This document shows, piece by piece, positions 24,765-32,523 of a stretch of DNA of 49,709 nucleotides. The notes under the pieces are model-generated. The model did not search any database. It worked only from the letters and a program-made list of their open reading frames with translations, and had not been told where the DNA came from. The stretch's first letter is position 1; each line of letters starts with the position of its first letter. Source of the stretch: Nitrososphaerota archaeon (GTDB taxonomy: Archaea > Thermoproteota > Nitrososphaeria > Nitrososphaerales > CADDZS01); NCBI GenBank assembly GCA_027314685.1, contig DAHVAI010000196.1:1-49709 (forward strand), given 5' to 3'. A program made the translations under genes and the position numbers.

Positions 24765-27494
24765 TCAAACATCAAGATGTGTATTGTGATGTTTTTCGGC
24801 AGCTAAAGCTCTCTTTGTCGCGGCAGTCGACTTTCCCTTGAGCAAGAGTATCATTGATGGGAAGTAGAATGTCCGTATTATGAAGGTGTCCAGAACTAGA
24901 GATATTACGAATGCAATTCCCATCTGCTCAAGAAAGCCGAACGGAACTAATGCGAGCGAGCCCAGCGATGCAGCGAGTATTAAACCAAGCGCAGTCACCA
25001 CTGAGCCAGAACCTACCATTGCCCTAGCTAGACCCTCCTCAAAACCGAATTTCTGCTGTTCCTCTCTGACCCGTGACAAGATGAATACGGTGAAGTCGTT
25101 ACCAAGAGACATCAGTATAACGAATAGCACGATGGGAATTAGAAACACAAGTTCCTGACCTAGAATGTACCTCGATATGATATAGAGTAGCCCCGTAGTC
25201 CAAGTGATGCTAATGAAAACCCCACTAAGCGAAATCAATGGGTATTTGATCGAGCGGAAAGACAAACCTAGCACGATTGCAATGACGATGAGTATCAATA
25301 TCTCTAGCTGAGTGTATGAAGTCGAGTAATACTTCTGAAGGTCCATCACAGAGGACGTGAGGCCGCCGACGAGAAACTGGCTAGAGTTCTGTCTGAGGTC
25401 GCTTACCAATGCTAATGCATTTTGTGAGTATGGGTCATAGCTCGTGAAAATCAAAAAGTATGCACTATTTCCATCGTTGAAGACAAACTGCGAGCTTTGC
25501 TGCGTAGGCTCTACCATGGTTCCGTTGATCATGGGGCCGACCACAGACTTGACACCCTCAACATTCAGAAAATAGTGAGCATACTGACCAAGAACCTGTT
25601 GAGCGCTAGGAGTAAGGCTTCCGTTTTTAGCTATTGCACTCTGGGTAAAGTTCACGATCACAAAGTTCGGATATATCAGATCACTTCCAAACTTCTGATT
25701 TATTGTGTTCAACGCTTGAACACTAGGAAGGTTGTTTGGAAGTCCCTCGTTGAAATTGTACGTCGTGGGAACGTTGAACCAGAAATACACAGCTGGGATT
25801 GCAATTATAAGGATCGCTCCAATAACTATGAATTTGTGTTTCTCTGAGAACTTGGTCGCTTTGTAGAACATCGATTTCTTTCCGAAGAAATTATTACTGT
25901 TTGATTCCTGTCTTCTTGAAAGTGTTCTCTTCAGAAAGAGTCTCGGACCAATGAGATTTGCGATCGCCGGGAGGAGTGTGGTAGTCATCGCAACTGTCAG
26001 AAGGATTGAGATCAAAAGCACTGGCCCCCATGATTTAAGATCTGAAACGAAGGACAACGCCCCGAGGCTTCCCGCGACAGTTATACCAGACACGACCACC
26101 GCAAAGCCTCCCTTGCTGGTTGCTTCAAGTAGTGCCTCTTGACTATCCTTTCCGCTCCTCAGCTCCTCTCTGTATCTTGAAAGGATGAAAACAAAATAAT
26201 CTGTTGTAACGCCAAGCATGACTGCTGTCAGAGTGTAAGTTACGGTAAAATCCACCTTCCCCACAGCTAAACCGGTCAGATAGATAGAAACGTACCCCAG
26301 TGCTGTTGCAAGTGAAACAAAAAGCAGAGCCAAGATGGGAGTCAGAAAAGATGCTAGGACTATCGCAACAGCTATTGCAAGGAAGATGAAAGTAAATGCG
26401 AATACAAATCCCGAGCTCGAAGATAGTTTCTGAGTGTCGTACGCGATCGCTCCCTGACCAGTAACCTGCGCACTGTTTCCAAAATATTGCTCAGCCAATG
26501 TCCTGAATTCTGCTGTTTCGTTTTGGGCTGGATAGAAGTTGTTGGGTCCCCGATAGTTTTCTGATACGTTAAGATTGATAGTGATCAGGTAAGTCGAATT
26601 ATCTGGGCTCATTGCGGTCTGAGTAAGGAAGTTCGGGGCACCTAGAAGTCCATATTTTAAAACGTAATACTTGCCTGGATCTTGTGCTCCGTAGAGTGCT
26701 GCATCAAGTACTTCCATAGTAACTGGGTGTCCGAAATGCTCTGTGAGCAATCCCGCGACAGTCTGCATCGAGTTGGATTTATAATTCGTTACGTTGTATC
26801 CAGTAGTTCCTATTACTGCAAATACAAGCTGATTGCTCTTGCTAAAGAACGCTATCGCAGCTCCTTGCGTTGCATTTTGTACTCTCTGTGGTCCACCAGA
26901 CGCACTTTGGTAACTGAACGACTCGTTTAGAGCATTGATGAAGATTGATTCATATGTGTTGGAATGGTTATAGCCAGCCACCGAGGCCGTGAGTGCTATT
27001 GAATTTTGGCTGTACCCATTCTGAGACCAGTTACCTAGAAATGCTGCGGGAAATGAATATACTTGAGCTGAAATTGTGGTAAAATTCTCATAAAATCCTC
27101 TAATAGTTGAGGTTTGGTTTGGGGTGAGTACTTTGTCTAGAAAATTAGCATAGGCAGAGAAAGCAGAGTTTGAGCTGGAGTAATATGGCAGTTTCATAGA
27201 ATTGATCGATTCCTGAAATGCAAGCGTATCATTTGCAACCTTGGCAGGAGACGTTCCCGCACCTGGCTGCACGACAACTATCAGAGACGAGTTCTGCTGC
27301 GAAACTTGCGAAAGTAGGTCTTGAGCTTTTGCAGATTCGCTACTTGAAAGTGAGTTTGAGCTGATCGAGTAACTGATGTAATGAGAGTAGTTTAATATAA
27401 GTGGCATTAGTGCCAGAAATATTAGTGCCCAGACTACCACGACTATCTTCTTCCTTCGAATCACAGTTTGTGCTAACTTCATTCCTCGAATCAT
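24765..27494 (-). CDS. MMPL/RND-superfamily membrane exporter
   Basis: The 909-residue protein has two repeats of one membrane helix, a large extracellular domain of about 250-280 residues, and a five-helix bundle. Each bundle carries the MMPL signature: GVTTDYFVFILSRYREE in the first and SLGNDFTVFILSRVREE in the second. This matches MmpL-type proton-driven transporters that export lipids or other hydrophobic compounds. The extracellular domains are Asn/Ser/Thr-rich (many N-x-S/T sites), as expected for an archaeal glycoprotein. It starts 6 bases after the stop of the SOUL-like gene, so the two form an operon. No defect is visible. Confidence 0.9.
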   Translation of the reverse strand: MIRGMKLAQTVIRRKKIVVVVWALIFLALMPLILNYSHYISYSISSNSLSSSESAKAQDLLSQVSQQNSSLIVVVQPGAGTSPAKVANDTLAFQESINSMKLPYYSSSNSAFSAYANFLDKVLTPNQTSTIRGFYENFTTISAQVYSFPAAFLGNWSQNGYSQNSIALTASVAGYNHSNTYESIFINALNESFSYQSASGGPQRVQNATQGAAIAFFSKSNQLVFAVIGTTGYNVTNYKSNSMQTVAGLLTEHFGHPVTMEVLDAALYGAQDPGKYYVLKYGLLGAPNFLTQTAMSPDNSTYLITINLNVSENYRGPNNFYPAQNETAEFRTLAEQYFGNSAQVTGQGAIAYDTQKLSSSSGFVFAFTFIFLAIAVAIVLASFLTPILALLFVSLATALGYVSIYLTGLAVGKVDFTVTYTLTAVMLGVTTDYFVFILSRYREELRSGKDSQEALLEATSKGGFAVVVSGITVAGSLGALSFVSDLKSWGPVLLISILLTVAMTTTLLPAIANLIGPRLFLKRTLSRRQESNSNNFFGKKSMFYKATKFSEKHKFIVIGAILIIAIPAVYFWFNVPTTYNFNEGLPNNLPSVQALNTINQKFGSDLIYPNFVIVNFTQSAIAKNGSLTPSAQQVLGQYAHYFLNVEGVKSVVGPMINGTMVEPTQQSSQFVFNDGNSAYFLIFTSYDPYSQNALALVSDLRQNSSQFLVGGLTSSVMDLQKYYSTSYTQLEILILIVIAIVLGLSFRSIKYPLISLSGVFISITWTTGLLYIISRYILGQELVFLIPIVLFVILMSLGNDFTVFILSRVREEQQKFGFEEGLARAMVGSGSVVTALGLILAASLGSLALVPFGFLEQMGIAFVISLVLDTFIIRTFYFPSMILLLKGKSTAATKRALAAEKHHNTHLDV

Positions 27495-27499
27495 CGCCT

Positions 27500-27871
27500 C
27501 TAAAATTCAGGCAATCCGTTTACATCCTGCAAGTCAATGATTATTTCGTTCTTCTTGATCAAGGGAAATGCGAACGGAGGATCGTATTGTGCCACCTTGT
27601 ACCCGGGTTTTGCTTTGATATTGTCCCGCGTGAGCATTTGCCTCAATAGCTGATGATTATGAAATACTCTTTTCTCTGTTGCATATCCAGAAAATTTGAT
27701 TATAGCTGTAGTGTATCTTTTTACTTGTGATATCTTAACTCGAGCATCTCTTGGAACTGGCAAAGTCTCCAAAGTGGATTTTGAAGGCATCACGAAAGAA
27801 ATCACGGCCCACAACGCAATTGCTCCGCCAATGAAGCAAGCGAGAATCACACCATTCATAATCGCCGACAT
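27500..27871 (-). CDS. Truncated SOUL-family haem-binding-like protein with N-terminal hydrophobic segment
   Basis: The 123-residue protein has WAVISFVMPSKSTLETLPVP, then VKRYTTAIIKFSGYATEK, and ends with a PPFAFPLIKKNEIIIDL segment. These match the C-terminal half of SOUL haem-binding proteins. The usual N-terminal half is absent and replaced by a hydrophobic stretch (MNGVILACFIGGAIAL) that could act as a membrane anchor or signal. It is thus either a half-domain protein or a 5' deletion. It is followed after 5 bases by the MMPL exporter, suggesting joint expression. The true family length is about 180-200 residues. Haem binding is not shown for this form. Confidence 0.7.
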   Translation of the reverse strand: MSAIMNGVILACFIGGAIALWAVISFVMPSKSTLETLPVPRDARVKISQVKRYTTAIIKFSGYATEKRVFHNHQLLRQMLTRDNIKAKPGYKVAQYDPPFAFPLIKKNEIIIDLQDVNGLPEF

Positions 27872-28001
27872 TCTATGTTTCTAGGATACGTATAGGGGAA
27901 GCAGATATTAATCACGTTGTTAGTTAGTAATATGACTTACATTCATGTTGCCACGCGTCGGATGTAGGTCAAACTAGATCAACAGGAGATTGTAGTGAAA
28001 T

Positions 28002-28856
28002 TTGAGCGAGGCCTTTGATGAGCAAGCTATTTCATTGAACAACTTTCTAACTCAGTTTGGATTGTCCAAAGATGAAGCATCTCTCTTCGTGTTGCTATCA
28101 CGTGTTAACAAGAAGAAGACGACCTGGCTGAAAGGATCTGAGATAAGCAAATTATCAAAGAAGGGAAGAGTGAGAACGTATCAGATACTCCAAAAATTAC
28201 TCACACTAGGTCTTGTCAGCGTTGACTTGTCCAGACCCAAGAAATATTCCACAGTCTCTCCGCAGGTGGCTCTCCGTCGCCTTTTGTCCATACAGGAATC
28301 GAAGCTCACAGAATTGAGTCATCTAGAGAGCGAAGCCATTGAATCACTACGGAACTTGAATCCGCTTGACGCTGAATCAGCCAAAGGTGAGGAAGTAGGT
28401 AAGGCGAAGTCCTTGGTTGCTTTGCTCCAAGGACTTGCGAATATTCAAATCGCTTTAAGAGAGATACTCTCAGGCGCCGAAGTATACATTTCAATTAACG
28501 ACGAGTCGGTAGAGCACGTATTCACTGTGCTTAGCTTCATCTCTGAAAGACCCAAGTCAGCTCGCGTCATCTTCTCTACTTCGAAGAGCTTTTTCCCTAA
28601 ACATTACTTACCTCTCTCAAAAGACGTAGAGTTGTTCTGGCGCCAAGGTGGCTCTCCCACATTCATTGTAGCTGATGATGTCACCATGTTTCTGTTCTAT
28701 TCGAAAACCGGCGTTCGAAAGAAACTTCTATCTCCGGAAATGACCGTCAATACCGCTTCACAGCTTTCTCTGGTGAATAGTGAAACCTACGCGAATCAAA
28801 TGAGGAGCGTATTCGAGCTGATGCTAAAGAGCTCGAGCAAGGTGGGAACGAAGTGA
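28002..28856 (+). CDS. TrmB-family transcriptional regulator
   Basis: The 284-residue protein opens with LNNFLTQFGLSKDEASLFVL, the typical start of the TrmB winged-helix domain, followed by ISKLSKKGRVRTYQILQKL as recognition helix and GLVSVDLSRPKKYSTVSPQV as wing (about residues 15-85). A coiled-coil helix (about 90-120) leads into a C-terminal alpha/beta domain like the phospholipase-D-like effector domain of TrmB proteins. The start is TTG 28002. Its TGA stop overlaps the GTG start of the cobalamin-sensor gene (GTGA), so the two are translationally coupled and probably work as one regulatory unit. Confidence 0.85.
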   Translation: MSEAFDEQAISLNNFLTQFGLSKDEASLFVLLSRVNKKKTTWLKGSEISKLSKKGRVRTYQILQKLLTLGLVSVDLSRPKKYSTVSPQVALRRLLSIQESKLTELSHLESEAIESLRNLNPLDAESAKGEEVGKAKSLVALLQGLANIQIALREILSGAEVYISINDESVEHVFTVLSFISERPKSARVIFSTSKSFFPKHYLPLSKDVELFWRQGGSPTFIVADDVTMFLFYSKTGVRKKLLSPEMTVNTASQLSLVNSETYANQMRSVFELMLKSSSKVGTK

Positions 28857-29533
28857 TAGAAGATCTTTCTGCAAACGTTGACCAATATCTTGGATTTGTC
28901 CTAAAGAAGCAACGGGAAGAGGCTCTCGCACTTCTACGAAGTCTAGCGGATTCAAAGGAATTTGCATTGATTCAACTCTTCCAGATTCTGGCAAGAGCCC
29001 AGCAAGAAGTCGGATCTTTGTGGGCAAAGCGCACCATAACCGTAGCAGATGAGCACTACACTACAGATGTTACGCAAGAAGCGATTGAAATGTTAGCAAG
29101 CAAACTTAAGAGTTTCCACCGAGAAAGTACTGGATCAGCACTCTTGGCCAATTTTGTTGATGGTGAGTATCACACAGTTGGACTCAAGATGTTTTCTGAG
29201 CTGCTGAAAGCGGACGGGTGGAATATCGAATTGTTTACAACATCCTTGCACGTTGCGAATCTTTTCAATTTCCTAGAGCGCGCAGGGAAGAGGTTTGACC
29301 TAGTTTGCTGCTCAGTCACTATGGAATTCAACTTGGAAGAATTACGCAGTATATTGAAGATCCTCAGAACTAACATTCATACGAAGGATACAATAGTGTT
29401 AGTAGGAAGTCAGCTATTCCAAGACAAGCACTTTAGAGATAGAATGATCGATGAAGAAACACACGAGTCGCTAGCGAATTTCCTTGCAAGGGGTTTTGAT
29501 GACGGCATGGAATTTGTTCGAAGTATAAAATAA
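28853..29533 (+). CDS. Cobalamin-binding sensor protein with CarH-like capping motif
   Basis: The 226-residue protein combines an N-terminal helical cap and a C-terminal Rossmann B12-binding domain. In the cap, W57 and E67-H68 (QEVGSLWAKRTITVADEHYT) form the W-x9-EH motif that covers the upper face of adenosylcobalamin in CarH photoreceptors. In the Rossmann domain, E105-Y-H107-T-V-G110 is the E/D-x-H-x-x-G motif whose His is the lower cobalt ligand. The residue after the Trp is Ala, whereas T. thermophilus CarH has the His that forms the light-state adduct. There is no DNA-binding domain; that function is probably supplied by the overlapping TrmB gene. Binding is inferred from motifs only. 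Confidence 0.82.
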   Translation: MIEDLSANVDQYLGFVLKKQREEALALLRSLADSKEFALIQLFQILARAQQEVGSLWAKRTITVADEHYTTDVTQEAIEMLASKLKSFHRESTGSALLANFVDGEYHTVGLKMFSELLKADGWNIELFTTSLHVANLFNFLERAGKRFDLVCCSVTMEFNLEELRSILKILRTNIHTKDTIVLVGSQLFQDKHFRDRMIDEETHESLANFLARGFDDGMEFVRSIK

Positions 29534-29554
29534 AGAATGAATACGGATGTTATC

Positions 29555-29575
29555 TACACTTTAAGTTGCAGTGTA
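29555..29575. promoter_or_regulatory. Inverted repeat, candidate operator upstream of fasciclin gene
   Basis: TACACT and AGTGTA flank a 9-base spacer, a perfect 6-bp inverted repeat. The motif TAAGTT also repeats 12 bases apart (29562 and 29574). The site lies about 26 bases upstream of the TATA-like box and directly after the sensor gene, where an activator would bind. Binding by the neighbouring TrmB protein is inference. Confidence 0.4.
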
Positions 29576-29600
29576 AGTTAGATTGATAACTTTCACTCGA

Positions 29601-29608
29601 GATATAAC
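29601..29608 (+). promoter_or_regulatory. Putative TATA box of fasciclin gene
   Basis: GATATAAC is centred about 27 bases before the ATG at 29632, the spacing expected for a leaderless archaeal transcript. No ribosome-binding site precedes the ATG. Confidence 0.45.
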
Positions 29609-29631
29609 TCGTTTTTACTACACATTAAGAC

Positions 29632-30066
29632 ATGAACAACATAGTAGAAACCGCGGTTTCCGCAGGTTCTTTCCAAACACTCGTGACAGCAGTCAAAGCA
29701 GCAGGTCTCGTGGATGCTTTGAGCGGCCCAGGACCTTTCACAGTCTTTGCTCCCAACGACGAAGCATTCGCAAAGCTTCCAGCAGGTACGGTGGAATCCT
29801 TGCTTAAGGACATAACGAAACTTCGAAGCATACTCACCTACCACGTCGTATCTGGAAGTGTTTCTTCTTCTGAAGTCCAGAGACTCACAACTGGTGGGCA
29901 GACTCCAAGCGTGAACACTCTTCAGGGTTCTCCTGTGAAGCTGAAGATGAACGGCATGTTCAACAAGTCAGCATATGTGAATGACGCAAAAGTCATTTCA
30001 GCTGATGTAAGGGCGAGCAACGGAATCATTCACGTCATCGACAGAGTAATTCTGCCACCGCAGTAA
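29632..30066 (+). CDS. Fasciclin (FAS1) domain protein
   Basis: The 144-residue protein is a single complete FAS1 domain. The H1 motif [15 protein letters not shown] lies near residues 36-50, the central YHVVSG box follows ILT, and the H2 motif [14 protein letters not shown] ends the protein. FAS1 domains mediate adhesion or bind small ligands and are usually extracellular. Here there is no signal peptide or anchor; the domain begins directly with [18 protein letters not shown]. It has its own TATA box and a terminator-like hairpin downstream, so it is a single-gene unit placed right after the TrmB/cobalamin pair, of which it may be a target. Confidence 0.92.
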   Translation: MNNIVETAVSAGSFQTLVTAVKAAGLVDALSGPGPFTVFAPNDEAFAKLPAGTVESLLKDITKLRSILTYHVVSGSVSSSEVQRLTTGGQTPSVNTLQGSPVKLKMNGMFNKSAYVNDAKVISADVRASNGIIHVIDRVILPPQ

Positions 30067-30086
30067 CACAATTCCAAGACATCTTA

Positions 30087-30125
30087 GTAGTAGACCTGCA
30101 TCAGTCTGCTACTTCCCCCTTTTTT
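30087..30125 (+). terminator. Hairpin plus T-tract after fasciclin gene
   Basis: GTAGTAGAC (30087-30095) pairs with GTCTGCTAC (30104-30112) with one G-T wobble around an 8-base loop, followed by C5 and T6. This looks like an intrinsic terminator 20 bases after the fasciclin stop. Archaeal termination depends mainly on the T-tract. Confidence 0.55.
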
Positions 30126-30400
30126 GGAACTAATCTAATTCTTTCAAACCTTTGAGCTCTAGACCATATTTAGCACATTTTCAAATGGTGTCGGCAAAAA
30201 CTTGGCACATGAGACTGAGCTATCTAAGCACAGTTGGTCTAATCAGCGTAAAGGAGCGTAGAGGCATAGCACATCGTAGTCGAGCAACTAGAGTTCAATG
30301 AGTACCTCAAGGTGTGAGAGCTAAAGCTTTGCGCAGACTCCAGAGTAATCCGCGCTAGGCAAACATTCTATAATCCAGTCAAGAGTAGTTTTTCAGGAAT

Positions 30401-31123
30401 TTGAAACTCGTCTTCCTTTCAGACATACATGGAAACTACTTGGCCCTTCAAAAGGTCCTGAAAGATATTGGTGATGTAAATCAATCAATTGTCTGTTTGG
30501 GCGACGTAGCTTGGGGTGGGCCGCATCCGTCCGAGGTGATAGCTACGCTCCGAAAACTAGCTTGTCCTGTCGTTATGGGCAACACAGACGAAGTATTGAT
30601 AGGAACACGTAAGGAGAATTCCAAGCGCCCTGATGCTGCAAAGATGAGGATGATAGGCGAATGGTGCAAGAGCGTACTTTCCTCTTCTGACAGAGCGTTC
30701 ATCAAGAACTTCAAGTCAATTGTCAAGGTGAATCTCGGTGACGAGCAGATACTCTGCTATCACGGTTCACCTAGGTCGAATATAGAAGGGATTTTGGCGC
30801 TCACTGATGATAAGAAACTTGGAAGGATTATTGTTGGACGTACAGAGCGATTCTTTGCGGGCGGGCATACTCACATACAGATGGTAAGAAGGTATAGGGA
30901 TAAAATGATCCTCAATCCTGGCAGTGTTGGACTACCATTTGAGGTGGCTGGAAAGAAGGGCGCAAGGAACCCTACTTGGGCAGAGTATGCGACAATTCAT
31001 TACGAAAGCGGAAATCTCGACGTAAGCCTAAAACGCGTAGATTATGATATCATGGAACTCAAAGAATCAGTCTACAAAAGTGAAATTCCACATAAGGACT
31101 GGTGGATTAGAGACTGGAAGTGA
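30401..31123 (+). CDS. Calcineurin-like metallophosphoesterase (YfcE/MJ0936 type)
   Basis: The 240-residue protein has the metallophosphoesterase motifs in order: LSDIHGN with D8 and H10, CLGD with D35, MGNTD with N61, then a YHGSPRSN motif and GGHTHIQM near residue 150. These bind the two catalytic metals. Small YfcE-type enzymes cleave phosphodiesters such as cyclic nucleotides; the substrate here is unknown. The start is TTG 30401. It is first in a tight cluster with two microproteins and two membrane proteins (gaps of 6, 33, 7 and 6 bases), suggesting a shared transcript. Confidence 0.9.
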   Translation: MKLVFLSDIHGNYLALQKVLKDIGDVNQSIVCLGDVAWGGPHPSEVIATLRKLACPVVMGNTDEVLIGTRKENSKRPDAAKMRMIGEWCKSVLSSSDRAFIKNFKSIVKVNLGDEQILCYHGSPRSNIEGILALTDDKKLGRIIVGRTERFFAGGHTHIQMVRRYRDKMILNPGSVGLPFEVAGKKGARNPTWAEYATIHYESGNLDVSLKRVDYDIMELKESVYKSEIPHKDWWIRDWK

Positions 31124-31129
31124 ATAGCG

Positions 31130-31234
31130 ATGAACGGTACTGAACAGACAGTTGTGATCATCGCCGCTATTGTAATCATAGCCATTCCGTTCTTAGTGTA
31201 CTGGTTCAGGAGTTTTAGGCAATGGAGTATCTAG
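31130..31234 (+). CDS. Single-helix membrane microprotein, 34 aa
   Basis: A short gene begins 6 bases after the phosphoesterase stop and encodes 34 residues: MNGTEQTVVIIAAIVIIAIP then FLVYWFRSFRQWSI. There is one hydrophobic helix (about residues 7-25) and a short basic, Trp/Phe-rich tail. The position inside a compact operon, the ATG start and the clean helix argue that it is real. It may be an accessory subunit of the four-helix protein that follows. Confidence 0.55.
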   Translation: MNGTEQTVVIIAAIVIIAIPFLVYWFRSFRQWSI

Positions 31235-31267
31235 AACAACATTCAACGAATAAGTTCTTCATCAAAG

Positions 31268-31744
31268 ATGAGTGTATTGATCTTCGGAGAGCATATCATC
31301 GCTGATCTCTCTGGATTCCTAGCGCTCATACTCATTGTAGCGACTGCCGTACTTATGTTTGCTAGAAAGCGGTTCTCGAAGAGCCCAAACCGAGGTCTCA
31401 TTAACAAGATTCACATCGCGGTCGCGTTTCTAGGAGGTGTATTTTTAGTAATACATGCAGAGTATTTCATCAGGGCGCCAATAACGAACTTTGGGGTCCT
31501 GACAGGCTACGTTTCCACCGGAGTCGCGCTTATTGTGTGGTTCACAGGCTTTTCCTTCCTCGAGAGGCTTAGGTACTCCCTTTTGTACCACGGCTCGCTA
31601 TCGTTGTTTGCAATTGCGTTGATGGTGGTCCATTCCGTAAACCTCGGGTTCAGCATTCCACTCTACATTTCCGAAGTTCTTCTTGCTATTACGGCAACAG
31701 CTCTCATTGTAAGGGCAGCTCAGCACTTGCTTAGGTTTAGGTGA
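31268..31744 (+). CDS. Four-helix membrane protein with two H-x13-H pairs, probable di-haem cytochrome b
   Basis: The 158-residue protein has about five hydrophobic helices. Helix 2 carries H49 and H63 (KIHIAVAFLGGVFLVIHAEY) and a later helix carries H108 and H122 (YHGSLSLFAIALMVVHSV). Both pairs are 13 residues apart internally, the arrangement by which ferric-reductase-like and related membrane cytochromes hold two b haems. It lacks the FAD/NADPH domain of full ferric reductases, so it would be a bare electron-transfer core. It sits between two single-helix microproteins. Haem binding is inferred from the spacing, not known for this protein. Confidence 0.7.
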   Translation: MSVLIFGEHIIADLSGFLALILIVATAVLMFARKRFSKSPNRGLINKIHIAVAFLGGVFLVIHAEYFIRAPITNFGVLTGYVSTGVALIVWFTGFSFLERLRYSLLYHGSLSLFAIALMVVHSVNLGFSIPLYISEVLLAITATALIVRAAQHLLRFR

Positions 31745-31751
31745 ATTACAA

Positions 31752-31853
31752 GTGCAAAGAGGCGAGCTGATATGGAGAATAACGTCGTCGGCTGCGTTCA
31801 TGGTCGCTGCTTTAATTGCGATGTTTCTTCTTATTAGAATGCTGGGCATGTGA
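31752..31853 (+). CDS. Single-helix membrane microprotein, 33 aa
   Basis: GTG 31752 to TGA 31853 encodes 33 residues: MQRGELIWRITSSAAFMVAA followed by LIAMFLLIRMLGM. One helix spans about residues 11-29 after a charged N-terminus. It starts 7 bases after the stop of the putative di-haem protein and ends 6 bases before the next gene, so it fills the operon gap exactly. Its reverse orientation relative to the 34-residue microprotein (soluble part first) suggests a different topology. Function unknown. Confidence 0.5.
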   Translation: MQRGELIWRITSSAAFMVAALIAMFLLIRMLGM

Positions 31854-31859
31854 ATTTAC

Positions 31860-32522
31860 GTGTCAAACAAGTCAAAACTGAAAGAGGTATCTGCTAGAAG
31901 CTCTTCAATTGCCCGAATGATAACGTGGCTTGACGGTTATGCGGAATTTCACATAGTAGATCCTACAAGGATAGAAAGGTTGCTAAAATCCCATGGGAAC
32001 CCGGACCTTGATCAAACTTGGAAGAACATTAAGGATGATGTTACGACAATAACAGACCTGCCAGCAACTTCCGATCAAGTAAAGAAATATTCAAGAATAT
32101 CGTCGTATGCCCGCCTTACTTCCATCGTCATGACTCTTATATCGTTTGCATTCATCGAGATTTATTTCTTCCACTCCGGACTGAAGAATGTCATCAACCC
32201 AATATTAGCACTCGGCCTAATCATCGGAGCCTTGTACACTTCCCTGATGGTAAATGTGATTGCCAGTAGAAGGATGAATTCTGTGATAAGGATACTCTAC
32301 GAAAAGCACTCGGGCGAACTCTCGAAAAGCAGAAACCGCATAAGGCAATCAACGCAAACCCTCATTGACAGACTCCAGCGAGGCGTCGCCTCGCATGACC
32401 TGGATCCGTCAAGATTCAAATTCGAGCTCTTCTACACAAAATACAACAACGTGAACTTACTTGAGCAAAAAGGATCTAGATACTCGGCTGTTGTTAGAGC
32501 AAAGAGCACCAAGAAGGAGTAG
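31860..32522 (+). CDS. Two-helix membrane protein of unknown function
   Basis: The 220-residue protein has an N-terminal soluble part of about 75 residues (TWLDGYAEFHIVDPTRIERL), two membrane helices (about residues 85-105 and 115-135) and a basic C-terminal soluble domain with KHSGELSKSRNRIRQSTQT and FKFELFYTKYNN. I do not recognise a family. The start is GTG 31860, directly after the 33-residue microprotein. As the last gene of the cluster it probably works with the di-haem protein. It ends one base before the convergent DedA-like gene. Confidence 0.65.
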   Translation: MSNKSKLKEVSARSSSIARMITWLDGYAEFHIVDPTRIERLLKSHGNPDLDQTWKNIKDDVTTITDLPATSDQVKKYSRISSYARLTSIVMTLISFAFIEIYFFHSGLKNVINPILALGLIIGALYTSLMVNVIASRRMNSVIRILYEKHSGELSKSRNRIRQSTQTLIDRLQRGVASHDLDPSRFKFELFYTKYNNVNLLEQKGSRYSAVVRAKSTKKE

Positions 32523-32523
32523 G

